Shown: positions 15,840-23,135, counted from the first letter of the stretch. The stretch: 64,000 bases of DNA from Bradyrhizobium sp. CB2312 (GCF_029714425.1 NZ_CP121668.1:3989501-4053500), one strand, 5' to 3'. The notes: generated from the sequence alone by a model not told the origin. Program-made: numbers and translations.

Positions 15840-17729
15840 TTAGTCGATCATCTCGGCCCTGGTTGCCGGCTGGCCCGGCTCGCCCTGATCGCGCCAGAAC
15901 CAGACCGTCACGACGCCGGAGCGGCCGCGGATCGGGGTGAGCAGGGGGCCGGACAAAATGCCCTCGGGAGCGCCCTGGAAGTCGGCCGCGTCCAGCAGCG
16001 TATCGGTCAGCGCGAGCCGCGCGCAGTTCTGGGCGGCGACCTCCATCAGGCGGCTCGCGACATTGACGGTGTCGCCGTTCGCCGTGATGTGCTGATGGCT
16101 TTCGCCGAGACGGGAGGCGACGATCGGGCCGCAATGCGCGCCGATCTTGAAACCGAGTTGACCGCGGATTGCGGGCGGCAACGAAGCGATCCAGCGATCG
16201 ACGCTGCGATAGAGCTCGATCGAACATTTCAGCGCGCGCGCCGCGTCGTCCGGCATCGCGCTTGGCAGGCCGAACAGGATCATTGCGCCGTCGCCGAGAA
16301 AGCTGGTGATCATGCCGCCACAATCGATCGCAGTCTTGTCGATCAACACATGGAATGCCTCGAGAACGTCCTGGAGCTCGTCCGGATCAATCCGTTCGGT
16401 CAATGTCGTGAAGCCGGAGAGATCGATAAAGACGGCGGCACCGTCCTGCCGGACCGGCTTCAACAGGAAATTCGGATCGCGCGCCAGCCACTCCTGCACG
16501 GCGGGTGCCTGCAGTTGCGCCAGCGACCGGCTCTTGGCCGTAAGATATTGCGTGCGGCGGCCGCCCGCCCACAGCTGCACGCCGGCAAACACCGCAACCG
16601 GGGGCACCGCGGCCGCGAGCGTGGTTGCGGCATTCAGCCAGATGCCGTGCGTGAACGCGAACAGGTTGAGCCCGGCCCAGGCGATCATCACGATAGCTGC
16701 CGCCACGATGCCGAGCGCGCTGCGCCGCCAGGCGAGCAGGCCGACCAACAGCATCGGCAGCAGGATCGCGGTGAGCGCGTCGGTGATGTGCACCTTGCGG
16801 TCGCGCACGATGCCATCGCCGGCGACGAGATGCGTGATCGCGGTCGAGACCACCTCGACGCCGGGCATCAGGGAATCGAACGGCGTCGGATAGAAGTCGC
16901 CGCCGCCAGCGACCGCGGCGCCGATCACGACGATACGGTTCTCTATCGCGGCGCGATCGAGCGTGCCGTCGAAGATGCTCTGCGCGCTGACGGTGCGGAT
17001 GGTGCGGCGCGGGCCGTAATAGGTGATCGGCAGCGCGAAGTCGGTGTCGGTCGGCACCGCGCGGTCGCCGAGCATGAGATGATCCGGCGCGATCGTCAGC
17101 GGCTTGTCGAGCGCGCGCGTTGCCACGCGCAGCGGGAACGACAGCTCGACCTTGTCGCGCGTCCGGAACAGCATCGGCACCGAGAGCGGCGAGCCCGATT
17201 GTCCCGTTGCGACGTTGACGACGCCGACCTCGGCATGGTCGGCGAACGCCGGCAGCGGCAACAGGAAGCGCTCGGCCTGCGGCAGGACGGCGAGGGGACC
17301 TTCGCTGCCGGGCGCCACGGTCTCGCTGGCGGACGGGAAGATCGCCGCGGCGGCGAGCACCATGGGGCCGGTGGCGAGCGTGTTCGCCAACGTGGCATCG
17401 CCGATCGCGGCGCTGCGGTCGACCAGGAGCAAGTCGATCGCGATGACCTTCGGCTTGAACTGCACGATGGTGTCGACGACGCGGGCGAGATCGGCGCGCG
17501 GCAGCGGATAGCTGCCGCCGCGTTTGATCACGGTGTCGTCGATCGCGACGATGGTGACGAGATCGGGCGCATGCTGCACGCCGCGCACCTGGGTCCGCAG
17601 ATCGGTCAGCGTTGCCTCGATCCGGTCGAGAAACTGCAAATGGCCGTTGGCGTGAGCGGCATAGATGCCCGCGCCCCACAGCGCGGTGAGAACGAGTGCC
17701 ACCAGGATCTGAACGCGTCGGCTACTCAT
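15840..17729 (-). CDS. CHASE2-domain adenylate/guanylate cyclase
   Basis: This protein of about 629 residues has an N-terminal membrane helix, a periplasmic CHASE2 sensor domain (about 25-300, with VTIVAIDDTVIKRGGSYPLPR and YPTPFDSLMPGVEVVST), a cluster of three membrane helices (about 310-390) and a class III cyclase domain (about 430-600). The cyclase shows FIDLSGFTTLTERIDP with the first metal Asp and LGDGAMILFGLP with the second. It would make cAMP or cGMP in response to a periplasmic signal. The ATG at 17729 is chosen; a TTG 14 codons upstream is possible. It follows the FecR-like gene by 89 bp. Confidence 0.9.
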   Translation of the reverse strand: MSSRRVQILVALVLTALWGAGIYAAHANGHLQFLDRIEATLTDLRTQVRGVQHAPDLVTIVAIDDTVIKRGGSYPLPRADLARVVDTIVQFKPKVIAIDLLLVDRSAAIGDATLANTLATGPMVLAAAAIFPSASETVAPGSEGPLAVLPQAERFLLPLPAFADHAEVGVVNVATGQSGSPLSVPMLFRTRDKVELSFPLRVATRALDKPLTIAPDHLMLGDRAVPTDTDFALPITYYGPRRTIRTVSAQSIFDGTLDRAAIENRIVVIGAAVAGGGDFYPTPFDSLMPGVEVVSTAITHLVAGDGIVRDRKVHITDALTAILLPMLLVGLLAWRRSALGIVAAAIVMIAWAGLNLFAFTHGIWLNAATTLAAAVPPVAVFAGVQLWAGGRRTQYLTAKSRSLAQLQAPAVQEWLARDPNFLLKPVRQDGAAVFIDLSGFTTLTERIDPDELQDVLEAFHVLIDKTAIDCGGMITSFLGDGAMILFGLPSAMPDDAARALKCSIELYRSVDRWIASLPPAIRGQLGFKIGAHCGPIVASRLGESHQHITANGDTVNVASRLMEVAAQNCARLALTDTLLDAADFQGAPEGILSGPLLTPIRGRSGVVTVWFWRDQGEPGQPATRAEMID

Positions 17730-17818
17730 GCGATCGTTTTTGTGGTCGTTCTGCAATCTTCCAGTGTCCAAATCTCATTCGCCGGGCCGTGACTGATCCA
17801 GGCCTATCGTTTCGAATC

Positions 17819-18343
17819 TTATTGTCCGAGCCTCGCCATCAGCGCGTCGACGCGCGCCTGGCCCCATGTCTTGACGGTCAGCGGACCGGTTGCCTCGACG
17901 TCGACGCCTTCGCCGGGGCCCAATACGACGCCGCGCCCGCGAGTCCTGCGGCTCACGCCGACACGGCCGTCGGCGACGAACACGGAGGTCTTGGCCTCGG
18001 CGACATCGACCGCCCATTTGGTGCCGCGCACGGCGGCGATCGCCTGCGGCGTCAGCACCTTGAAGGGGTTGCCGCCGGGCTTCTTGGGCACCTCGATCAG
18101 CAGCGCCTTGCTGCTCAACTCCACGGAGTCAATATGTCCGTCGCGGTTGGCGTCCTTAAGTTCAAATCTGGCGCCATTTTCCGCAACGATGGTGATGCCG
18201 TTGTCGCAGCGCCAGAGTTGCGTGCCGGCGGCCGCTGGCGATGCGGTGCAGCCCGCATTGGCGGCAGGCTGTGCAGTCGCAGATCCAATCAACAGAAACG
18301 ACCACGCCAGAGCGAAAAACCCGGCGCGCGAAAACCTTCTCAT
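17819..18343 (-). CDS. FecR-domain exported protein with EF-hand-like loop
   Basis: This 174-residue protein starts with a signal peptide (MRRFSRAGFFALAWSFLLIGSATA). The mature part has a FecR-like beta region with TPQAIAAVRGTKWAVDVAEAKTSVFVADGRVGVSRR, followed by VVLGPGEGVDVE. Before it lies DANRDGHIDSVEL, which fits the calcium-binding EF-hand loop pattern DxNxDGxIxxxE. A calcium-sensing FecR module is therefore possible. Start 18343 has GGAGG at good spacing. It precedes the CHASE2 cyclase in the same direction. FecR-like proteins are frequent partners of CHASE2 cyclases and probably supply the periplasmic input. Confidence 0.8.
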   Translation of the reverse strand: MRRFSRAGFFALAWSFLLIGSATAQPAANAGCTASPAAAGTQLWRCDNGITIVAENGARFELKDANRDGHIDSVELSSKALLIEVPKKPGGNPFKVLTPQAIAAVRGTKWAVDVAEAKTSVFVADGRVGVSRRTRGRGVVLGPGEGVDVEATGPLTVKTWGQARVDALMARLGQ

Positions 18344-18385
18344 GCCAGCCTCCGTTTGCGTGCGTGGCACAGTTCAAGGCGATGT

Positions 18386-18403
18386 TGATACGGTACCGTA
18401 TCA
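18386..18403. promoter_or_regulatory. Perfect 18-bp palindrome, probable operator
   Basis: TGATACGGTACCGTATCA is a perfect palindrome 43-60 bp upstream of the FecR-like gene start. Its size and symmetry fit a dimeric repressor such as a TetR-family protein. No TetR gene lies in the window. Confidence 0.6.
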
Positions 18404-18920
18404 CACGCAGAGGCTGCTGAAAAGTGCCGCTCTCGCAGCTATTTTCTCGCCGCGGTATTTTCCAGTGCGGCACGATCAACTTTCAGTCAGGGCGCCGTGT
18501 TGCGTGAGCGCTCCGTGCGCGATGTGGGATGTGCTGAGCTGCCGTTCCGCTGACTCGGCCGGGCGAGAAGGCAGCACGCACCAGCCTCGCGCAACGCTTC
18601 CCCGCTATCTTCCGGGTATTGAAGACCACGAAAAGGACTTGGTTGGTGCGTTTAGAGAGGCGGCCGGAAGAGGTCCGCTGACCGTGCCGATCCGGCCGAG
18701 GATTATGGTTAACAGTTGCGCCTAAGTCCGTAGTTCTGCGGACTTTTTTCTCGAAATGGCACAGCGTTAACGAGTTGCCCCACATCTGCCCGAACTTAAT
18801 CTGCATTTAACGAAAAGTCGCCTTAATGACGCTCCGACCTCCTGCGAGATGCTGTTCCCGGATCGTGACCAGCGGCACTTCGAAGGGGGACTGAGTGACA
18901 CCGTCCTGGACGCAAGGCGA
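18404..18920. other. Intergenic region of about 520 bp
   Basis: No convincing coding region was seen. Short frames here are antisense or lack ribosome sites. The only clear feature is the hairpin plus T run at 18724-18749, with no gene directly upstream on that strand. A small RNA ending there is possible. Confidence 0.4.
18724..18749 (+). terminator. Rho-independent terminator without an upstream gene
   Basis: AAGTCCG pairs with CGGACTT across an 8-base loop and is followed by a run of T. The nearest gene on the left is on the other strand, so it may end an unannotated small RNA. Confidence 0.6.
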
Positions 18921-20072
18921 ATGAGTACGAGTATCGCTGCGCAGAGTAACGCGGCACGGAAGTCCAACAATCCTGGCAAGCATTCACATCGGAAGCCTTC
19001 CCGGAAAATGACCACCCAAAACGTGCTTGGCGCGGCTGTGATCGGCTGCGTCGTGCTTGCCGGCTGGACCGTCTACAACACTATCTTCGCCGCCAGCGTC
19101 TACCCGTCCGTCGGCAGCGCCGGTTACGACGAGCCCGTGATCAAGCGCGCGCCCAAGGTCGCGCTGCGCGAGGCGGGCGATGCCATCAAGGAAGCTTTTG
19201 CGCTGCTGCCCGATCGCTTGCAGGTCGCAGCCCCGATCTCGCGCGAGATGTTCAACGAGCGCTTCGCCGCGGCTGCCACGCAGGGCGTGGAGTCGAATGC
19301 GGCCAGCGCCGCGCCTGCGACCAAGGTTGCCGAGGCCCCGAAGCAGAGCGTGATCGCGAAGGTCGCCGAGGCGCTGAAGCCTGCGGCCCCGGCCAAAACC
19401 GTGGATGCCGCGAAGGGCAAGCGCGCACCGGATGCGCAGATGCAGCTGGCTTCGGCTGATCCGGCGGAGATCGTGCCGGCGCCCGAGGCCAAGCCCAAAT
19501 CGTTCGCCGACCGCGCCAAGGCCGCGGTGATGTCGATCACCGGCCCGCGCCAGTCGATGGTGGACAAGCTCTGGGGCAAGCGTGAGCCGTCCGGCGGCCT
19601 GCTCGCCTATGCCTCCGCCGATGCCAGCGTGACCGCGTCCATCGCGCCGAAGGAGCAGAACCCGATGCTCGGCGGCGCGCCGCCCTATGAGCGCGACACC
19701 GCTGTCTACGACATCACCGCCAAGATGGTTTACCTGCCCGACGGCACCAAGCTCGAGGCGCATTCGGGCCTCGGCTCCAACCTCGACGATCCGCGCTCCT
19801 CGAAGGTCCGCATGCGCGGCGTGACGCCGCCGCACATCTACACGCTGAAGCCGCGCGAGGCGCTGTTCCACGGCGTGCCGGCGCTGCGCCTGACCCCGAT
19901 CGGTGGCGAGAGCGCGATCTACGGCCGCGACGGCCTGCTCGCGCACACCTTCATGCTCGGGCCGAACGGCGATTCCAACGGCTGCGTGTCGTTCAAGGAC
20001 TATTACGCGTTCCTCGACGCCTATCGCAACAAGGGCATCCGCAAGCTCGCGGTGCTGGCGCGAGTCGACTAA
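18921..20072 (+). CDS. DUF2778 (Tlde1-like L,D-transpeptidase fold) membrane protein
   Basis: The protein has 383 residues: a basic cytosolic N-terminus, one membrane helix at about 32-52, a long Ala/Lys/Pro-rich periplasmic linker (about 80-230), and a C-terminal DUF2778 domain. That domain shows KLEAHSGLGSNLDDP and the catalytic-type HTFMLGPNGDSNGCVSF. In the related Salmonella effector Tlde1, the SNGC cysteine and the upstream His are catalytic on peptidoglycan tetrapeptides. Here the protein is membrane-anchored and no type VI genes are near, so a cell-wall remodelling role is likelier. ATG 18921 is chosen; an earlier start at 18849 would add 24 unremarkable residues. Confidence 0.8.
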   Translation: MSTSIAAQSNAARKSNNPGKHSHRKPSRKMTTQNVLGAAVIGCVVLAGWTVYNTIFAASVYPSVGSAGYDEPVIKRAPKVALREAGDAIKEAFALLPDRLQVAAPISREMFNERFAAAATQGVESNAASAAPATKVAEAPKQSVIAKVAEALKPAAPAKTVDAAKGKRAPDAQMQLASADPAEIVPAPEAKPKSFADRAKAAVMSITGPRQSMVDKLWGKREPSGGLLAYASADASVTASIAPKEQNPMLGGAPPYERDTAVYDITAKMVYLPDGTKLEAHSGLGSNLDDPRSSKVRMRGVTPPHIYTLKPREALFHGVPALRLTPIGGESAIYGRDGLLAHTFMLGPNGDSNGCVSFKDYYAFLDAYRNKGIRKLAVLARVD

Positions 20073-20108
20073 AGCCTGATCCGGACCCGAAGGGCCGCGT
20101 TAGGACGT

Positions 20109-20738
20109 TCAAGCCGTCATCGTCTTGCGCAGCGCCATCTCGATGGCGATCGCCTCTTTCACCGCCGGCCGCGCCTGCATGCGCGCGAGATAGGCCGACA
20201 ACGACGGCCATTGCGCGATGTCGACTCCGGCGGGCCGGAGCAGCAGCAAGGCCCAGGCGAGGTGGGCATCGGCGATGGTGAAGCGGTCGCCAACGAGGAA
20301 TTCGCGGTCGGCGAGATGCGCTGACGGCACCTGCAACGTCTGCACGATCCTTGCCCGCGGCTTCGCCAGCGAGCCGTCGTCCTGGTACCAGAAGGTCGGA
20401 AACAGGAACGCCTTGTGGATTTCGGAGCCGGTGAAGCTCAGCCATTCCTGCAGGCGGTAGCGGTCGGGCTCACCGGAGCGGGGCGCAAGACCCGCCTCCG
20501 GTTTCAGATCGGCGATGTATTGCAGCACCGCCGCGCTCTCGGTCAGCCGCTCGCCGTTGTCCAGCACCAGCACCGGCACCGCGCCCTTCGGCGAAATCCC
20601 GTGAAAATCGCCGTCGTCGTCAACGACCTTCTTGGTCCGGAGCTGAACCAGGTGATAGCGCGCCTCGAGGCCAGCTTCCATCAGCGCGATCCGGCTCGCA
20701 AGCGAGCATGCCAGCGGCGAGAAATAGAGTTGCAGCAT
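20109..20738 (-). CDS. Glutathione S-transferase family protein
   Basis: The 209-residue protein has a thioredoxin-like N-terminal domain (LQLYFSPLACSLASRIALMEAGLE, with GAVPVLVLDNGERLTESAAVLQYIA giving the cis-Pro and Glu-Ser glutathione site) and an all-helical C-terminal domain with FTIADAHLAWALLLL, the usual N-capping box. Ser or Cys near residue 10 may be catalytic, as in beta-class enzymes. It would conjugate or reduce small electrophiles in the cytosol. It starts 12 bp downstream of the cysteine hydrolase stop and could be co-transcribed with it. Confidence 0.9.
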   Translation of the reverse strand: MLQLYFSPLACSLASRIALMEAGLEARYHLVQLRTKKVVDDDGDFHGISPKGAVPVLVLDNGERLTESAAVLQYIADLKPEAGLAPRSGEPDRYRLQEWLSFTGSEIHKAFLFPTFWYQDDGSLAKPRARIVQTLQVPSAHLADREFLVGDRFTIADAHLAWALLLLRPAGVDIAQWPSLSAYLARMQARPAVKEAIAIEMALRKTMTA

Positions 20739-20750
20739 CGCGTTGCTCCG

Positions 20751-21344
20751 TTACCTCAGCGCATCGCCGCGCGCGATGATCGCGAAGCGGTCGGATAGCT
20801 CGGCGAGCGCGACCTCGTGGATGGTCCGGGCGTTCAGCGTGCCGCCGAGGCCGTCGGGCAGGTCGCGCGTGGCGCAAGCGTCGGCGTCGATCGTGGTGCG
20901 AAAGCCGAGGTCGAGCGCGGCACGGGCGGTGGAGGAGACGCACATATGCGTCATGAAGCCGGCCAGCACGATGTTCTTCCTCTCGGTTGCGGCAAGGCGC
21001 GCCTGCAGATCAGTGCCGGCAAACGCGTTCGGCAGTTCCTTCTCGATCACCAGCTCGCCGGCACCGGGGCTCAGCTCGGCGACGATGGCGCCGCGTTCGG
21101 CGCTACGGTCGAACAGGCTGCCCGCCTTGCCGCGATGGGCGATGTGGATGATGGCGGAGCCGGCCTCGCGTGCGCGTGCCAGCAGGGCGGCTGCCTGCGC
21201 GATCGCGGGCTTGGCGTCGGGCAAAGCGAGGGGGCCCGCGAGATATTCGTTCTGGATGTCGATCAGCACCAGCGCGGCTTCGCCAAGACGTGGCGGGTTG
21301 AGGTCGGCGCCGGCGAGCTGCAGCAGGGTCTTTGCGGTCGTCAT
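20751..21344 (-). CDS. Isochorismatase-family cysteine hydrolase
   Basis: The 197-residue protein has the expected triad: Asp in LVLIDIQNEYLAG, Lys in VIEKELPNAFAGT and Cys in GFMTHMCVSSTARAALDLGF. Family members hydrolyse amides or ethers such as nicotinamide, isochorismate or N-carbamoyl compounds. The substrate here is not clear. The true start is the ATG at 21344; the much longer open frame upstream overlaps the divergent LysR gene and is spurious. Divergence from a LysR gene suggests it is the target of that regulator. The GST gene follows on the same strand. Confidence 0.9.
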   Translation of the reverse strand: MTTAKTLLQLAGADLNPPRLGEAALVLIDIQNEYLAGPLALPDAKPAIAQAAALLARAREAGSAIIHIAHRGKAGSLFDRSAERGAIVAELSPGAGELVIEKELPNAFAGTDLQARLAATERKNIVLAGFMTHMCVSSTARAALDLGFRTTIDADACATRDLPDGLGGTLNARTIHEVALAELSDRFAIIARGDALR

Positions 21345-21403
21345 GATCTCTGAAATCTCCGGAGCGAAATGCTGACAGAAACATAGCTCCGCCAATGCCT
21401 GCC

Positions 21404-21444
21404 GATATGCAGGGATATTGCAGCGGGTGGCTGCGATATTGCAG
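21404..21444. promoter_or_regulatory. Direct repeats, candidate LysR operator
   Basis: GATATGCAG, GATATTGCAG and GATATTGCAG occur at 21404, 21414 and 21435. The last two are spaced 21 bp, two helical turns. They lie in the 129-bp gap between the divergent cysteine hydrolase and LysR genes, where such regulators normally bind. Confidence 0.5.
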
Positions 21445-21473
21445 GCGGCCGCGGAGCGATATAGCCTTGTGCC

Positions 21474-22307
21474 ATGAACTGGGACGATCTTCGCATCATC
21501 GCCGCCGTCAGGGACGAAGGCACTTATGCCGGCGCGAGCGCGCGGCTGCGCATCGACGAGACCACGGTCGGGCGCAGGCTGTCGCGCATCGAGCGTGCGC
21601 TCGGCTTGCGTCTGTTCGAGGCCGCCGACGGCGTCCGCAGGCCGACGCGCAGTTGCGAGGCGGTGCTGGCGCATGTCGAGGCGATGGCCGCGCATGCCGC
21701 CGAGATCGGCCGCCTCAGCGAGAGCCTGGAAGGTCCGGTGGGGCGCCTGCGCATCGCCTCCACCAACACGGTCGCCGAGGAGGTGCTGTCGCCGCGCGCG
21801 AGCGATTTCCTGCGCGCCCATCCCGGCCTGACGCTGCAATTCCTCACCTCGAGCGAGAACGTCAAGTTCTCGCGCTGGGAGGCCGATCTCGCCATCCGCC
21901 TGCGCAAACCCGACAAGGGCGACTTCGCGATCTCGAAGCTCGGCGACATCAAGCTCTATTATTTCGAGCCCGTCGCGACCGAGGGCGAGCCGATGCTGTG
22001 CGCCTATCCGGACGAGCTCGGCGCCATTCCCGAGATGCAATTCCTGCGCACCAGGAAAGCCCGCGCGCGCTGCGTCACCGACAACGTTCGCGTCATCCGC
22101 AACCTGATCCGTGCCCATCAGGCCGCCGGCGTGCTGCCGGAGTATGTTTGCGCGGATCTGCTCGGCGATCGCCGCCTGCGCGCCACGCTGCTGCCGAAGC
22201 GGCGCGACGTCTGGCTGCTCGTGCAAAATCATCTCAAGCGCGACGCCGCGACACGCGTCACCATCGACTGGGTGAGGGCGTGCTTCCAGGACACGTCGCG
22301 GAGTTGA
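21474..22307 (+). CDS. LysR-family transcriptional regulator
   Basis: The 277-residue protein has an N-terminal winged helix-turn-helix (MNWDDLRIIAAVRDEGTYAG, LRIDETTVGRRLSRIERALG, LRLFEAADGVRRPT) and a C-terminal effector domain beginning GPVGRLRIASTNTVAEE. The HTH has ETTVGRRL where many relatives have QPTVSRRL. It diverges from the cysteine hydrolase gene, the classic arrangement for regulator and target, and direct repeats lie between them. The inducer is unknown. Confidence 0.92.
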   Translation: MNWDDLRIIAAVRDEGTYAGASARLRIDETTVGRRLSRIERALGLRLFEAADGVRRPTRSCEAVLAHVEAMAAHAAEIGRLSESLEGPVGRLRIASTNTVAEEVLSPRASDFLRAHPGLTLQFLTSSENVKFSRWEADLAIRLRKPDKGDFAISKLGDIKLYYFEPVATEGEPMLCAYPDELGAIPEMQFLRTRKARARCVTDNVRVIRNLIRAHQAAGVLPEYVCADLLGDRRLRATLLPKRRDVWLLVQNHLKRDAATRVTIDWVRACFQDTSRS

Positions 22308-22370
22308 CGTCGCTTCGCACTGTGCATCTTTTGATTGATCCGAATTTCGCTCGATCCTAACATCCGGTCG

Positions 22371-22766
22371 TCATTCCGGGGCGGCGCGAAGCGCCGAGCC
22401 CGGAATCCATAACCACAGGCGGATGCAATGGCGTACTACGTCTACATCCTGGCAAGTAAGAAATACGGCACGCTGTACATTGGCGTAACGAGCGACCTCG
22501 TTCGACGCGTCTACGAGCACAAGACAAAGGTCGTCCCTGGGTTCACGAAACGATACGGGGTCGACAAGCTGGTTCTGTTTGAGACTTTCGATGACCCCCT
22601 AAGTGCAATCGCTCGAGAGAAAGAGCTCAAGAAATGGCGGCGCGATTGGAAGACACGATTGATCGATGAACAGAATCCGAACTGGGATGACCTCTACAGC
22701 GGTATCTCCAATTAAGGCCTGTGGTTATGGATTCCGGGCTCGCGGCTTCGCCGCGCCCCGGAATGA
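22371..22766. mobile_element. 396-bp element: GIY-YIG gene inside hairpin terminal inverted repeats
   Basis: The left end 22371-22420 and right end 22717-22766 are 50-bp inverted repeats that differ only in the tip of their own hairpins. Each end is a family A palindrome (TCATTCCGGGGCG at the outer edge, GGAATCCATAACCACAGGC inward). The only gene inside is the GIY-YIG ORF, starting 8 bp after the left repeat and stopping 2 bp before the right one. A second copy is at 25472-25872. No obvious target duplication was seen. Confidence 0.8.
22428..22715 (+). CDS. Small GIY-YIG nuclease domain protein
   Basis: This 95-residue protein is almost only a GIY-YIG domain. MAYYVYILAS supplies the GIY-type strand, TLYIGVTSDLVRRVYEHK supplies YIG plus the catalytic Arg, and AIAREKELKKW holds the metal-binding Glu. 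The family makes single- or double-strand DNA cuts. No DNA-binding domain is fused, so target choice must come from the domain or a partner. The gene fills the space between two inverted palindromes nearly base to base, which suggests it acts on or travels with them. Copy two at 25532 is frameshifted. Confidence 0.9.
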   Translation: MAYYVYILASKKYGTLYIGVTSDLVRRVYEHKTKVVPGFTKRYGVDKLVLFETFDDPLSAIAREKELKKWRRDWKTRLIDEQNPNWDDLYSGISN

Positions 22767-22794
22767 CAAACTGGAAAAATCTCGCACCATCCCC

Positions 22795-22823
22795 TTGCAA
22801 CCCGAACGTGCTTCGTCTATTAG
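22795..22823 (+). promoter_or_regulatory. Probable sigma-70 promoter of the tRNA-like locus
   Basis: TTGCAA and TATTAG are spaced by exactly 17 bp, directly upstream of the tRNA-like region, which ends in a strong terminator at 23101-23135. The transcript would be about 305 nt. Confidence 0.5.
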
Positions 22824-22919
22824 CGCGGTCCTTCGCTAGGCCATGGGTTCGGGCTCTCTGAGATCCCGACTGGCGCGGGCCGGTCTCCGGTGTCGTGTTC
22901 CGCCGAAAGAAGGAGAAAC

Positions 22920-22991
22920 GCAGGACGTAGCTCATGGAGAGCGTCGGGGTGAAACCCGAAGGCATCGGTTCGATTCCGGTCTCTTGCACCA
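22920..22991 (+). ncRNA. tRNA-like sequence 1 (encoded CCA, aberrant loops)
   Basis: The 72-nt segment has an acceptor stem with GCAGGAC against CTCTTGC (one mismatch and one wobble), followed by A and an encoded CCA. The D stem is GCTC/GAGC with a 5-base loop, and the T arm contains GGTTCGATTCC. The anticodon stem TCGGG/CCCGA closes a 6-base loop GTGAAA, one base short. This is not a normal tRNA. The GAA inside the loop recalls a Phe anticodon, but that is uncertain. Confidence 0.5.
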
Positions 22992-23062
22992 AGGGATAGC
23001 TCAGTTGGTAGAGCAGATGACTGCTAATCATCGTGACGCGGGTTCGAATCCCGCTCCAGCGC
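22990..23062 (+). tRNA. tRNA-like sequence 2, GCU anticodon on a short-variable-loop body
   Basis: The D arm GCTC/GAGC, the perfect anticodon stem GATGA/TCATC with loop CTGCTAA (anticodon GCU), a 5-base variable loop and the perfect T stem GCGGG/CCCGC are all canonical. GCU should read Ser codons AGC/AGU, but Ser tRNAs have a long variable arm, which is missing. The body resembles tRNA-Asn (GUU) as I remember it. The acceptor stem is poor: only four of seven pairs form and no CCA is encoded. It may be a decayed tRNA, a permuted or processed one, or a structural RNA. Confidence 0.5.
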
Positions 23063-23100
23063 TCCGTTTCAGCCTGAAAAGCTGATACCTCTGACGAGGA

Positions 23101-23135
23101 CCGGACGCGCGCTTCAGTCGCGGTCCGGCCGTTTT
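23101..23135 (+). terminator. Rho-independent terminator of the tRNA-like locus
   Basis: CCGGAC and GCG pair with CGC and GTCCGG, with one bulged base, around a 9-base loop, and TTTT follows closely. It lies 38 bp past the second tRNA-like sequence, marking the end of a separate RNA transcription unit before the slipin gene. Confidence 0.65.

Noticed and set aside
16089..17792. 567-codon plus-strand frame
   Set aside because: It is antisense to the CHASE2 cyclase, with Arg/Gly/Asp-rich composition and no domain.
20751..22232. 493-codon version of the cysteine hydrolase
   Set aside because: The extra N-terminal half overlaps the divergent LysR gene; the family start is at 21344.
22920..22997. 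Short peptide frame starting at an ATG in the tRNA-like region
   Set aside because: A 16-codon frame exists but it lies within the folded RNA and has no other coding support.
22795..23135. Permuted (two-piece) tmRNA
   Set aside because: Size and context fit, but no tag reading frame of the usual AND-type was found and both folds contain anticodon arms, which tmRNA lacks.
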